Below, in pieces: positions 11,412 through 22,159 of a stretch of DNA of 64,000 nt. This DNA is from Eutrigla gurnardus. Lineage: Eukaryota; Chordata; Actinopteri; Perciformes; Triglidae. The number at the start of each line of letters is the position of its first letter. Position 1 is the first letter of the stretch. A program made the translations under genes and the position numbers. Where the stretch lies: the NCBI GenBank assembly GCA_963514095.1, contig OY741268.1, positions 2,022,001 through 2,086,000 on the forward strand. Direction: 5' to 3'. The notes below the pieces were generated by a model. It was not told the origin of the DNA. It was given only the letters and a program-made list of their open reading frames with translations, and did no database searches.

Positions 11412-13008
11412 ATTGACTCCGCGTTTAGCTCTCTTCATGAGGCCACCGTCTTCACTAAGCTGGACCTTAGAAATGCATACCATTTGGTGCGTATTAAGGA
11501 GGGGGACGAATGGAAGACCGCTTTTAATACAGCTTTGGGACATTTCAAGTACTGTGTCATGCCATTCGGGTTAACCAATGCACCTGCTGTTTTCCAGGCT
11601 CCGGTAAATGATGTCCTGCAAGGTTCAGGCAGCGGCCAACTGGCCCACTCCTACTACCTGTAAGCAGTTACAGAGGTTCCTAGGGTTCGCCAATTTTTAC
11701 CAGAGGTTTATCAGGGACTACAGTAGTGTCGTCTCCCCTCTAACCAAGCTAACCTCTGTTAAAACTCCCTTCGTTTGGTCCCTTGCAGCAGAAGATGCTT
11801 TTTGCAAGTTGAAATGCCTGTTTTCCTCTGCACCTGTGCTTACTCACCCAGATCATGCTGCGCAGTTTGTGGTGGAGGTCGACGCCTTGGACACGGGAGT
11901 GGGAGCCGTCCTCTTGCAGCGTTCTGCCTCCGACCAGAAGATACATCCGTGTGCTTTCTTCTCCTGCCGACTCGCACCAGCGGAGAGAAATTATGATGTG
12001 GGGAACCATGAGCTTCTGGCAGTCGTGCTGGCCCTCCAGGAATGGAGGCATCTGCTGGAGGGAGCCACCTTTCCTTTTATAGTCTGGACTGATCAAAAGA
12101 ACCTCTCCTATCTCCGCTCTGCCCGCAGGTTGAACTCTCGCCAGGCCTGGTGGGCTTTGTTCCTGGGCCGGTTCAACCTAACCTACCGGCCCAGCTCCAG
12201 GAACACCAAGCCGGACGCCTTGTCTCAGCAGTTTGACGTTCTGGAGGAGAAGCCATGTGGGGAGACCATCTTGCCCTCCTCATGTGTGGTTGGAGCCACC
12301 AGGTGGGAGATTGAGAGGTTGGTCCAGGAGGCCCGAGGGGACCATCCAGATCCTGATGACTGCCCACCCGGGCGGCTGTTTGTGCCACCGCCAGCCAGGT
12401 CTCCGGTCCTCCAGTGGGGACACGCCTCCAAGGTAGCATGCCACCCTGGTTTCCACTGCACCCTCATCCTCCTACAGCAGCGTTTCTGGTGGCCTGCTAT
12501 GTCTGCTGACACCAGAGAGTTCGTCGCTGCCTGTTCCTCACAGACCTTGGTCTCACATTGCAGTGGACTTCATTACGGGCCTGCCTCCATCTGAAGGTAA
12601 CACCACCATTTTGACTATCGTTGGCCGTTTCTCTAAGGCTGTGCACTTCGTTCCCCTGTCCAAGCTTCCCTCAACCCTGGAGACCGCAACCCTGCTCATC
12701 CAACATGTGTTCCGGCTGCACGGCATCCCGCAGGACATTGTTTCGGACCAGGGACCTCAGTTTTCGTCCCAGGTTTGGCAGGCCTTTTGCCGGGCTCTGG
12801 GGGCATCTGCCAGCCTCTCCTCGGGATACCACCCTCAGACTAACGGCCAGACAGAGCGGGCCAACCAGGACTTGGAGACGGCTCTCCGTTGCGTCACTGC
12901 TCGCCACCCTGCCTCCTGGTCTCTCTCATCTTGGACCCTAGTCTACTTAGAGACTTTTACGCTCAGTTCCCTGATTAGCCTGGTAGACCGCCAGTTGGCG
13001 TCCCTTGA

Positions 13009-13022
13009 GGGGGGGGGGGTAC
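13009..13022 (+). promoter_or_regulatory. polypurine tract before the gypsy 3' LTR
   Basis: GAGGGGGGGGGG followed by TAC lies immediately before a TGTGAGGG terminus and just after the end of the pol frame, which is the usual place of the plus-strand primer in LTR retroelements. Confidence 0.65.
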
Positions 13023-13304
13023 TGTGAGGGTTGTGTGTGTTTTTGCTGCTCTGTTTTCTCCGCCTCCTTTTTTCCCCTCTGCAGGGCTGGGCAGGCAGGG
13101 CTGACGAGGCACACCTGCATTCACTCATCTCATCACTACCTTCCATAAAGCCTCTGGTCCGCACACTGCTCCGGTGCCAGATAATTCCATCTTGTCGTTC
13201 CGTTTTCCCTGCTGCCTCGTCTCCTGGGATCCTGAGTTGTTCGCCTCTGCGCCTGTGTATTTTCGTTCGCCCCAGAGTTACCCCGCTGCCGTGCCGGGGT
13301 AACA
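13023..13304 (+). mobile_element. gypsy 3' LTR
   Basis: The block begins TGTGAGGG right after the purine tract and ends GGGGTAACA (TG...CA). The SAM-like gene exon resumes directly after it with EGLLSLIAYYY. I could not find a matching 5' LTR in the window, so the 5' end of this element is missing or diverged. Confidence 0.6.
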
Positions 13305-13440
13305 GTGAAGGTCTGCTTTCTCTGATAGCTTACTACTACACCATGCGTCTTACTTATCCAAAGTGTGTGGCCACCCTCCTGTCTGTCATTCAGATATTAC
13401 AAATATCAAACATTACAGGACGCCATCCCTGAGCGAGACA

Positions 13441-14939
13441 CTACAGCCTCATATACATGAGCCATGGCAGAATAAGTACTGTGTAATAATAATAATAATT
13501 GTTTAATTGCCTGGGGATATTTCAAGTTACACCCAGCTTTTGAGGATGTGCCTGTTCCAAAGATTACCATGGAAAACTGAGTAATGTTTACATTATGTTG
13601 TGGTTAATTCATTAGAAGATGCTGGCTTTCTTATTTAACTACTTCTATGCAACCAACATTCTAATCAGCCATTGGGGGATATCAGCTTGTCATTGTATGT
13701 ACTTTGTTGGTTGAATCCAGTAAAGCATGAACATTGTAAATAATTGTGTTTCGTACAACCTTCAGTTGAAACTGCTGCTTCTGTCTTTGTATTATACTTT
13801 CCTGGCAACATGTCCTTGACTGCTGTCAAGAAAGTGAGAAAAAAATCACAAAAACCTATTATTTGGCATGTTCAGTGGTGACAAGACACATGCCATATAA
13901 TCATGACTTCCACAATTTGACTCCAGCTGGAGGCCTTTGTAGTATGTCATACTCCCCTGTCTTTTTCTTTCATTCTCTGCCAGTATCTCTGCTGGTAAAG
14001 AGCAAATACAGAATACATGAGAAAAGGCACACAAAAAAGAAAGGACATATATAAGGGTATATAAACCACATACAATTTCATTTGTATAACTATAAAACCA
14101 GATCCTGCTGTCCTTGAGGCAGAAGTTACCAATCCACATTGGTAGTATGCATAATGATTCATCAGAGAAACACATCTTTGAATACATTTTTTTTCAAATG
14201 GATCTTTTTATCAGAAAAATCCCTTGCTTTTTTTCCAAGACAGGCTGGTTTGGTGTCATCTGATATGATGTTGCAGTGCATCTAATGCTCTCCGCCCTGC
14301 ATGTTCTCAAGGCTTCTGCTCGAGATTAGCCGGTATTTTACATATCAGAGGTGACGTTGGGAGATTTACGTCTCCCCAAAAGCTAATGAGCTGTATACTT
14401 TATAGGTCATGTTTTTAGATTGGCAACACAGTGTTGGCTTGCTGAGGGTATTAGCACCATCTCATCCCCAACAGAGAGAAGCCGTCTGGATTCAGTGATG
14501 TAAGCCGCATGAAACACACTCTAATCTAATCTTTGACTATGGGCTGTACCCAGATCACAAGATCTAGCTGTCAGCCTCATGGCTTCAATGAGGATTGTGA
14601 TTCAGCCTTGCATCCAGATCAGCCAAATGAGCTGGTTTTGGCCCCAAACTATAGTATATTTTGAAGACATGATAAGTCAGAGCAAACTATGGATGAAAGT
14701 GATGGACAGAACAAACAGTAGGTGGCTGGATGGTCAAACAAGGTGTCTGTTAGCAGCCATGGTTTGCTGCAACGTAGCTTATCATGAGCTCTGACTGTTG
14801 AAAATATATGCTTTTGATTGAGAATCTGACTAAGTGTAGGTTTGCAAACCTGTAGGAAAATAATCATCTGATCAGAGAGAACGGATTCTTGGAAATGACA
14901 TGAGAGTTAATCACATGGAAAGGTTTCCTCAGTGGGACT
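13441..14939. other. non-genic, no recognised feature
   Basis: I see no supported gene or transposon here. There is a short (AAT)n tract near 13,487. The open frames on both strands are short and lack motifs. Confidence 0.5.
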
Positions 14940-15115
14940 GGTGGAAACTGGATTGAGGAGTCCATCCATCCTTTGTCATGGGGATGCTGGAGCTGATCCC
15001 AGCTGACATTCAGTTAAGGCAGGGTACACCCTGGACAGGTCGCCAGTCTATCACAGGGCTGGCTTGAGGAGTGACACATGAAAAGACAAATGGACATTCA
15101 CAGAGGGGGTTTTAG
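14940..15115 (+). repeat. common teleost interspersed repeat fragment
   Basis: The segment contains TACACCCTGGACAGGTCG and CCAGTCTATCACAGGGCT, which I recognise as a phrase recurring throughout teleost genomes, probably the tail of a retroposon. Family not assigned. Confidence 0.5.
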
Positions 15116-15164
15116 TCTAAACACACTGGGATTAATTATGCGTTTAATTTAAAATGTAGTTTAC

Positions 15165-15400
15165 CTAGGTACCAGTTTCCAGGATTCAACTTGAACTGGG
15201 AGGTCATAGAATGATAGCCAGACCGTCTGGCCGGGCAGGGTATCCAAGGCAGGATGTGGCAGTCTGATGGCAGGCCTCTAGTCTCTGGTTCCGATCAGCA
15301 TTGTGACGAGAGCTCCCCGGGATTTACGCTGTACCTCACACCAGAATTGTCCCTCCACAGCGGGAACTGCTGCATCCGTCTCTTGAGCTGGGAAGAGTGG
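15165..15400 (-). pseudogene. gypsy integrase C-terminal relic
   Basis: The minus strand encodes GQTVWLSFYDLPVQVESWKL at about 15,165-15,240. This matches the pattern of the integrase tail in Ty3/gypsy elements (G-x-x-VWLS-x-x-DLP). The adjoining minus-strand sequence to 15,400 may belong to the same relic, but I cannot align it with confidence. No LTR is visible nearby. Confidence 0.5.
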
Positions 15401-15833
15401 GGGAAACCATTAGAATCCACGAATGGAGACATACCCATGACAGAGCAAAGCAGGGAATTGTAGCCATATTACACCCAGGGAAGGTGGGTGGACCAGGAAA
15501 TTAAGTGACGAAAGGTTACACAATGTCCTGATGCGTATCAGGAGATACATAAATGCCTAGCTTTATATGTTAGGACCCACATTATACTTCCAAAGAAGTG
15601 TTGGGCTATTTTGAACCTCTTAAATGTTATAAAATTAGCAATTTCCTTTTTACCCTTATCGCTACCACTGTTAGTATTTTGGAAGCATCGACTAAAAACA
15701 GGCTACTTTGAAATGCATCAGATTGGTGTTATTTTGCTCCCCAACGTATGTTATAATGCTAAGCATATCCAAAATTTAAGTGCCTGCCATCTACACTCCC
15801 AATCCATACTGAATCAGTTTTAAAAATGATTTT

Positions 15834-16381
15834 CCTCATTAGTCACTACGTTCACGTGTCCAACCAATTTTCCCCACTCAGCGACACACCCGCTGAGAAG
15901 CCAACTCTGGTCATTGGCAGCTCCATAGTGAGACACGTGAAAATAGCAACACCAGCGACTTTAGTCAAATGTGAAACTGCTCAAGTTTGAAACTCAATTG
16001 AAACTTCTGGCCGAGGATAAACCTAAATACAGACAGATTGTTATTCACGTCTGCGTTAATGACACCCGATTACGCCAATCGGAGGTCACTAAAATTAATG
16101 TTGGCTCGGTGTGTGAATATGCAAAAACAATGTCGGACTCCGTAGTTTTCTCTGGTCCCCTGCCAAACTTTACTAGTGATGACATGTATAGCCGCATGTC
16201 ATCTATCCACCGCTGGCTGTTGAGGTGGTGTCCAGATAACGATGTGGGCTTCGTTGATAATTGGCAGCCTTTCTGGGGAAAACCTGGTCTGATCAGGAGA
16301 GATGGCATCCACCCCACTTTGGATGGAGCCGCTCTCCTATCTAGAAATATCACTGATTTCAATGGTAGTCCTAAAACATGA
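15834..16381 (+). pseudogene. LINE ORF1, SGNH/GDSL esterase-like
   Basis: The protein contains VIGSSIVRHV (about 15,910), IVIHVCVNDTRLR (about 16,040) and DGIHPTLDGAALLSRN (about 16,303), matching the GxS, GxND and DxxH blocks of SGNH hydrolases. Fish L2/CR1-type LINEs are known to carry such an esterase in ORF1. In the second block Cys replaces the usual Gly. A frame break lies near 15,965. No separate nucleic-acid-binding domain is visible in what remains. Confidence 0.8.
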
Positions 16382-16584
16382 CAAACCAGTGTTGACACCA
16401 GGAAGCAGAGTTGCAGTCTTACACACTTCTCTGCGTCTCCATTAGAGCACATTAGAGCAGTCACCCACCCAAAACCACATAAGGCCTGTCCCCCGACCAC
16501 TGAAATTAATTCGGTCCAACAGAAGAGGGATTTCACATGAAAACCTAAAAAAAATTAGCACTTCTGATACAACAAAATAAGAGA

Positions 16585-17672
16585 ATTAAATGTGGACTCT
16601 TAAACATTAGATCTTCTTCATCTAAAGCAGTATTAGTCAATGATTTAATATCGGATAATCATATTGATTTATTCTGCCTGACTGAAACCTGGCTGCCTGA
16701 TGAAGACTATGTTTGCTTAAACGAAGCTAGTCCTCCCAGCCATATTAATACTCAAATATCTCGAGGCAGCAGACGTGGAGGAGTTGCAGCCATTTTTGAT
16801 TCAAGCCTATCAATCAATACTGGAATTTTGGACATTTGTAATTTATAATCAAAATCTTTGTCAGGTCAGACGTTGATCCGCATCTCCTCTTTTTAACTGT
16901 TATTCTATGGCTAAAATTATTGCCTGCTTGTGCGTAGTCAGGTGATATGAGCATGAGTGTCACATGACATGAGATTATTTCAGAGGACAATACATATGAG
17001 TTCTGTACATATTGTCTCTGTAAGATAGGACATGACCCGTCTTATGATTCCTCCTTAAAAAGGGAGATTCCTGATAGACTCAGAGTCGTTCCTGCTGTCT
17101 CTGAACTTTTGCATGAGGCAGGGGTGAACATTATTTTCCTCTGCAGACGAAAATACTTTGTTGAATAAACCTCGGAGAAAAAGCTGATCCTGGTTGTTGA
17201 TCTTTATTGGGCAGATTCTTTTTTCCAAACAATCCAAAACCAAAACTATATTATAACTCATTGAGAGCCTGATTCTCAGCCTTTCGCACCCAAACTGGAA
17301 AACAATGCAGCCAATTGTGTTTTGTTATTGTGTATCGTGCTCCTGGTCCTGAATTCTCTGAGTTTCTATCAAGTTTAGTCCTTAAATCAGATAAAGTTAT
17401 TATTGTGGGGGATTTGAATGTCCATGTGGACGTTGTAAATGACAGCCTTAGTGTAGTATTTACTTCATTAATAGATTATATTGGCTTCAGTCAGTATTGG
17501 CTTGAGTCAGAGTGTACATAAACCAACTCACTGTCATAGCCACACTCTCGACCTCGTCCTATCTTATGGCGTTGAAATCGAAAACTTAATAATCTTTCCA
17601 CAAAATTCGTATTTATCTGACCATTACTTGATAACCTTTGACTTTTTGCTGCTGGACTACGCTCCTCTTTGA
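16585..17672 (+). pseudogene. LINE ORF2, apurinic endonuclease domain
   Basis: The first part reads GLLNIRSSSSKAVLVNDLI, then LFCLTETWL (catalytic E) and SRGSRRGGVAAIF. An insertion interrupts it at about 16,859-17,280. It resumes with VIVYRAPGPEFSEFLSSL, VIIVGDLNVHVD (D and N of the active site), HTLDLVL and LSDHYLITFDF (SDH). The order and motifs are those of the exonuclease-phosphatase fold endonuclease of L2-like LINEs. A frame change occurs near 17,500. Confidence 0.88.
16859..17280 (+). mobile_element. insertion in the LINE endonuclease, possibly a solo LTR
   Basis: The endonuclease frame breaks off near 16,858 and resumes near 17,282. The intervening 420 bp starts TGTCAGG and contains a CCTTAAAAAGG promoter-like box near 17,052 and GAATAAACC near 17,164, an LTR-like order. 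I could not find a convincing target duplication, so the boundaries and class are uncertain. Confidence 0.45.
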
Positions 17673-19053
17673 AAAAGCTACTACTATCTGTGTCTATGCG
17701 ATAGAGCTGTAGCTAGGTTTAAGGAAGTAATTCCGCCAGTCTTGAGTTCAATGCCATGCACTGCAAAAAAGGTCCTTCTAGAAATAAGCCTAATATTTCT
17801 AAATCTAGACAAATTATCTTGGATTGAGCGAAAAAATCTGCCAATGGGGTAAGCAAAATTTACTAGGTAAGAATTCTTAAAACTAGCGAAAAAAAGTCTA
17901 GTCACTGGAAAATCAGAATGTGCCATAAAACTAGACAAAAAGGCTAGAATTTGAGTAAACTGAGCATACTACAAGCAATACAATCATATTTATTTAAGAC
18001 AAAGACTGACAACACTACCTTTTTGTATAAATGACAGAGGCTTACCACAAAATAGAACTGAAAAAAACTTTAAGTCTCACCGTAAAGACATGGAAAACAG
18101 CCTCGCAGCTTGCGCCCACCTTCTTAGGTGGCATAGTGCTGGATGGGAAGAGAAGTGGCAGGGCTCTGAACACAGTAGTGGCATGTTCCACTATTTTGGA
18201 AGAAAGCATAGCACAAGGCAGTATCAGTAACCACTCATCATGAGATCTCAAAATATAAACTTGGACAAATCAAGAAATACAGTGAATCACTTTTTTCATC
18301 ACACCATAAAATTGGACCTTTGAATAAAAGTCGCCCCATCTATTCCTCATCTCCGAGATGTAGTGGGCATTGTTTGGCTGTATTTTCCTTTGCAACTCAT
18401 CTATGACCTGAAAGACATTCAAAAACAGGTATCAATTATTTCCAGTGCCAGTCCGTCCAACACGTTGATGACAGATGTCTCTCCAATTAAGACCTAATGG
18501 TTCAAGGCCCCCAATGGCCCCAAATTGTGTACTGAAAGCTACAAAAAGGTCAAGACTGGTTACGAGGAGATTTACTTACATGATCCAAGTCTTTGAAACA
18601 AGAATATGTCTCCAAAATCTTGCTGGGTCGGTCTTGCTCTTTTACAGTGTCAGAGAGCGTTTTCTCGGGGGAGCATACGTCAGTCCGACGGCCCAAAAGT
18701 CCGACCGCCCATCTCTCCGACTACCCATTAATCCGACTTTTCTAGCCCCATTGGCCCGACTGCCCATTGCTCCGAACAAAATAATCTCTGTATTCCGACC
18801 AGGGCTAAATCCGACCATCCAGAATTCCGACAGTCATGGTTTATATGTTTGCCTCTTTTTGACCATCAGTGGCCGCGTTTCCCAGATTCGATCGTTCTTA
18901 AGAAGCTCTTCGTGGGAGCTGTCCACCGCGGTGGTGCTGAAACTGAATCAATGGATGCCAGGTAAATCGATCACCCACCTCTTTATGAGCGCATAAGTCA
19001 CACACAGCGCCCCGTGGTCCCCCCACACAGGTGCAATTAGGCTACGCATGTAT

Positions 19054-19074
19054 TGTGTGTGTGTGTGTGTGTGT

Positions 19075-19112
<38 letters not shown>
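19054..19112. repeat. (GT)n microsatellite
   Basis: This is a nearly pure GT tract with one GGG interruption. A shorter (CA)n tract stands in the equivalent place of H2 (about 24,057-24,073), which supports the two elements sharing a recent ancestor. Confidence 0.9.
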
Positions 19113-19115
<3 letters not shown>

Positions 19116-19225
19116 TACCAACAGCTGTATCCAAGTAGTAATCAAGCCCATTAGCGCATATATAACCCCGTGGATATAGGCACACACATGTGAGAATGGA
19201 ATGAGGGTGCCATCCACCACACCGA

Positions 19226-19645
19226 TCACCCGGGGAGCAGCCACTGCGTGGAACCCTTGGTGGACCTGGCGGACCTGGCATGGCGCAGGAGAATCGGTGT
19301 CACAGCTGCCACACTCTGTGACACCGATGCCTTGCTGAGGCCGGTGCCATCCCCCACCACCTCCAGGAAGCTCCCCACTGCGTAAAAACGCAGCGCAGCC
19401 AGGAGCTGCACCTCCGGGCTGAGGGCAAAATTGCAGCGGGTTGCTTTCTGGATGTGTGGAGACAACAGAGTGATCAGCCGTTGGATCTCCGCACGGGGCA
19501 GCCGGTACTTTGCCTGGACAGCCCGATCTGACAGCACGTCCAGTGGGGAGAAGTGCTGATGCACGTATGCATTTATGGAAACCGTCTGGCTTCGCGCACG
19601 GCGACGCTGTTGTTTCGCAGCGAGAATGTGCTGTATTGCAGCCAT
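19226..19645 (-). pseudogene. Harbinger transposase fragment (H1)
   Basis: The frame begins MAAIQHILAAKQQRRRARS and contains YRLPRAEIQRLITLLSPHI and LLAALRFYAVGSFLEVVGDG, then GLSKASVS. This is the helix-turn-helix-like N-terminal region of HARBI1-family DDE transposases. A deletion after ILLRHA joins it to the segment leading to GVVDGTLIP, which holds the first catalytic Asp. Everything beyond is missing, so about 140 of roughly 350 residues remain. It cannot be catalytic. Confidence 0.85.
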
Positions 19646-19915
19646 GGACTTTGGCTTTTTCTTTACTTTGTTTTTTTTATGTGTAGTACTATAAACTCAT
19701 ATAGGCTATGCAGATGTGTGTGGACAACTTAAACCTGTAATTCAATAAAAAGTTGTTTTTTCTTCTCTACTATGAGCCTATGTTTCTTGCGCCAGTGGTC
19801 CGCAGCTATGAGCGTATTTCTACATTGAGCATTGTTTTATTTCGAAAAGCGGAGAATATAAATTTCCCTGACGAGGCTTGATCACTGAGCATTTGGTCGC
19901 TAAGAAGGCTGTTAA

Positions 19916-20845
19916 AGGAAAACACCACCGCATTTCCATACTGAACTATGTTCTGCTCTGATGTTAGACGAGGTGATACATACCTCCCTCTCCTCTGTGC
20001 GTGCACTCAATGGCTCTTGCGCGCACTCCGCGCAGCGCTAATTTGCTAGCATGTAGCTTGTCCTTCGGATCCAAAGGGGGGTGAAGTTAGAAGCGGCCAA
20101 GCACTTCCACGTTGTCCCTATTTAAATACGGTTACGTGAGTAGTTACACGACCCAAGTTTGGTTACACAAAATGAAACATGCCAGTTTTTATAAGCGGAT
20201 AACAAGGATAACTATATAGTATGGCGGAATAACAACTGGAAGCACTCCGACGTCGGCGCAGTAATATCATCACTCCGCTCCCCCTCTTACTTCCGTCAAT
20301 AGAACCTACGTGACCTGCACGCCGTCGCCTGCACCAGCTGTAGTAGTTTGTGCACAGTTGAGGAAGCATCAGGTTGTAGTAAGATAGTTTGTGAACAATC
20401 AAACATCATGGTTATAACGTGGATCGCACAGGGTTGTGAAAACAAGCAGAAGGTATATAGTCCCGTCATGTTTTGAGTGATGATATTACTGCGCCGACGT
20501 CGAAGTGCTTCCAGTTGTTATTCCGCCATACTATATAGTTATCGTTGTTATCCGCTTATAAAAACTGGCATATTTCATTTTGTGTAACCAAACTTGGGTC
20601 GTGTAACTACTCACGTAACCGTATTTAAATAGGGACAACGTGGAAGTGATTGGTCGCTTCTAACTTCACCCCCCTTTGGATCCTAAGGAATATACTGGGA
20701 CAAGCTACATGCTAGCAAATTAGCGCTGCGCGGAGTGCGCGCAAGAGCCATTGAGTGCACGCACAGAGGAGAGGGAGGTATGTATCACCTCGTCTAACAT
20801 CAGAGCAGAACATAGTTCAGTATGGAAATGCGGTGGTGTTTTCCT
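19916..20845. mobile_element. palindromic TTAA element (Kolobok-like)
   Basis: The ends AGGAAAACACCACCGCATTT and their complement are flanked by TTAA at 19,912-19,915 and 20,846-20,849. The uninterrupted site is visible in H2, where ACTCTTAACAGCC is intact near 23,036-23,048. Arms of about 360 bp (19,916-20,275 and 20,476-20,845) pair with few mismatches around a 200-bp centre. The centre contains ATG followed by a CxxxGC-like peptide (VITWIAQGCENKQK) that recalls the start of a THAP domain, which Kolobok transposases carry. TTAA is also used by piggyBac, so the Kolobok label is provisional. Confidence 0.82.
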
Positions 20846-21249
20846 TTAAGAGTGGGTCAGCTCGATCTTACGTTTCCTTCTTAGTGAAAGATCTTCTTAA
20901 GCTAAGAACGACTCTGGGAAACACATCCTTCTTTCACAGCGTTCTTAAGAGCGCTCCTTAGAAGATCTTAGCACTTAAGAGCTTCGAACGAATCTGGGAA
21001 ACGCGGCCCTGGGTAACGCGGCCACTGTTGTTTATGGATTTTGGATTACCGGTATTCAGTTCGTTAATTTGATGGCTTTTTCGTTATTTTTGAAATGTAT
21101 TACTATTATGTAATCAAGTGTGTCTGTGTTTTCACCTGCTTTGGGAAATTAAACCGTTAAAAGAACCACACAGTCGCTTTTTTGTGTCTTGGAGGTGCGT
21201 TCAAACGCCACAGGCTGCATTGTCGGCATGATGCCTTGACAGATTCACT

Positions 21250-22157
21250 TATTTACTTAAGGACGATAAGTTTTCTCGCTTTTGCTTTTAATTTATTTGG
21301 GACCAGGCGTTTATTTGTTTCAATCACTTAACAGACCAGGCGTTTATTTGGGACCAGGCGTTTATTTGTTTTAATCACTTAACAGACCAGGCGTTTATTT
21401 GGGACCAGGCGTTTATTTGGACCAGGCGTTTAATTCCTTCCTCTCAAAAATCCGGGATGAAAATGTCACAAACTTCTCCAGCTTCTCGGTGAATTCTCTG
21501 GCATCCTTGGTCAATAGTTGTTCGTCTTCTGCAAGTGAAGTTGTTGCGGCGGAGGAAACGATTTATCCAACCAGCACTCGCGGCAAACTCCTCATCTCTG
21601 CTGTCACTCACGGTGGCGTACATTTGTTTCATCATCGCCCTGATCATTTTGCGGGACACTCTCTCATGGCGTACCCGTTTGCTGATAACCCATCCCCGCA
21701 TGTTTATCTCCAGCTCCTCGCTAGCCTTCTTCACCTCCACCAGGCAGCCTTGCCCTGTTGCTGTCCTCCTCGGACAGACGCTGAAGCTCCGTTTAATTTT
21801 TTCACCAATGTCTCACTCTCTTCTGGTCGACAGAGAAACGTCTAGCGGCTGCTCCTCCTCTGCATATTTTAAGACAGAAAGTTTGAATTTCAAGTCGTAC
21901 TTTTTTGCTGCACCGGAGCCATGGCGATCATCAGTGTGATATTTACTGACAGAAAGCACAATACGTGAAGAAGGTGAAGAAGAAAAACGTGCAGTGTCAG
22001 TGGACACGTCTTCTTCCTTGATTTAAACAAATAATAATAATTAGACTCAGCATTTATTTGGAACCGGCGGTTATTTATCAAAATATACACCTGCACCCGG
22101 CGTTTAAAGGGAACCCGGCGGTTAATTGAAACCCGGCTATTATTTGTTAATTTACAG
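21250..22157 (-). mobile_element. pogo-like Tc1/mariner fragment in element A
   Basis: The right terminus reads, in complement, CTGTAAATTAACAAATAATA and is followed by TA at 22,158-22,159. The matching left terminus is absent here but present in element B at 27,800. Subterminal GACCAGGCGTTTATTTG phrases repeat five or six times at 21,300-21,435, and related phrases recur near the right end. TA target and transposase type agree with pogo. Confidence 0.75.
21444..22007 (-). pseudogene. pogo-like transposase N-terminal region
   Basis: The minus strand encodes KKYDLKFKLSVLKYAEE (21,855-21,910), resembling the Brinker-type DNA-binding domain. After a frame change come KKASEELEINMRGWVISK and DEEFAASAGWINRFLRRNNF, the CENP-B/Tc5 helix-turn-helix pattern. 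That combination occurs in pogo-family transposases and in domesticated relatives such as POGK. The DDE catalytic domain is absent. Frame changes occur near 21,815 and 21,490. Confidence 0.75.
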
Positions 22158-22159
22158 TA

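Larger units (their letters stand above)
9760..13022 (+). pseudogene. Ty3/gypsy pol (RT-RNase H-integrase), defective
   Basis: The reading pieces in order are: pre-RT and RT start at about 9,910-10,246 (YRDLQEVFSKDHAQSLPPHR, ending KYPLPLI); RT fingers and palm at 11,412-11,640 (FTKLDLRNAYHLVRI, VMPFGLTNAPAVFQA); RT thumb at 11,640 onward (KQLQRFLGFANFYQRFI); RNase H at about 11,860-12,110 (VVEVDALDTGVGAVLL, FIVWTDQKNL); an H2C2-like region near 12,415-12,540; and the integrase core at 12,563-12,880 with DFITGLPP, VSDQGPQF and HPQTNGQTERAN supplying D, D and E. The palm segment that should hold the Y-x-D-D catalytic motif is deleted at about 11,620-11,640. The H2C2 cysteines are lost and small indels occur near 10,160-10,195. 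A second deletion joins the integrase to the 3' terminus. A Harbinger MITE splits the RT. The element cannot be autonomous. Confidence 0.92.
879..13440 (+). pseudogene. SAM-domain-like CACTA accessory gene, copy 1 (fragmented)
   Basis: This is a broken multi-exon gene read on the + strand, homologous to the minus-strand gene at 18.1-30.5 kb. The recognisable pieces are: a first coding exon 879-959 (begins MADESS, contains IIDELEDVTISVLNG, ends at a GTATGT donor); about 2,035-2,375 (contains HYKSLQDMYKKPKPN, ends at GTAAGTG); about 2,461-2,560 (starts VMGELRRILDNGNHKF after a TTATAG acceptor); 2,640-2,702 continuing at 3,780-3,830 (FRALETLFPS, then PPKKLG-like, after the hAT insert); and 13,305-13,440 (LIAYYYTMRLTYPKCVATL). 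In-frame stops follow KKPKPN and DLEF. The hAT element splits one exon and about 9.4 kb of LTR elements lies before the last exon. I recognise the family as a multicopy fish protein that carries a SAM-like exon elsewhere. No molecular role is established from sequence. Confidence 0.72.
18871..21008 (-). mobile_element. PIF/Harbinger element H1
   Basis: The left end GGCCGCGTTTCCCAGATTCG and the right end, its complement, at 20,985-21,008 define the element. A second partial terminus, GGGTAACGCGGCC, follows to 21,023. It contains a minus-strand transposase fragment and the nested TTAA palindrome at 19,916-20,845. A clean 3-bp duplication was not found (AGT against CTG or ACT). It is a rearranged inverted relative of H2 at 22,880. 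Confidence 0.78.

Noticed and set aside
18863..21031. H1 as a hAT element with CAGTGGCC ends
   Set aside because: CAGTGGCCGCGTT occurs at both outer edges, but the flanking 8-mers agree at only 5 of 8 bases, while the inner termini match the Harbinger element H2.
21300..21435. CRISPR-like repeat array
   Set aside because: GACCAGGCGTTTATTTG phrases recur with short similar spacers and lie in the end of a pogo-like element in a eukaryotic genome; they are subterminal repeats.
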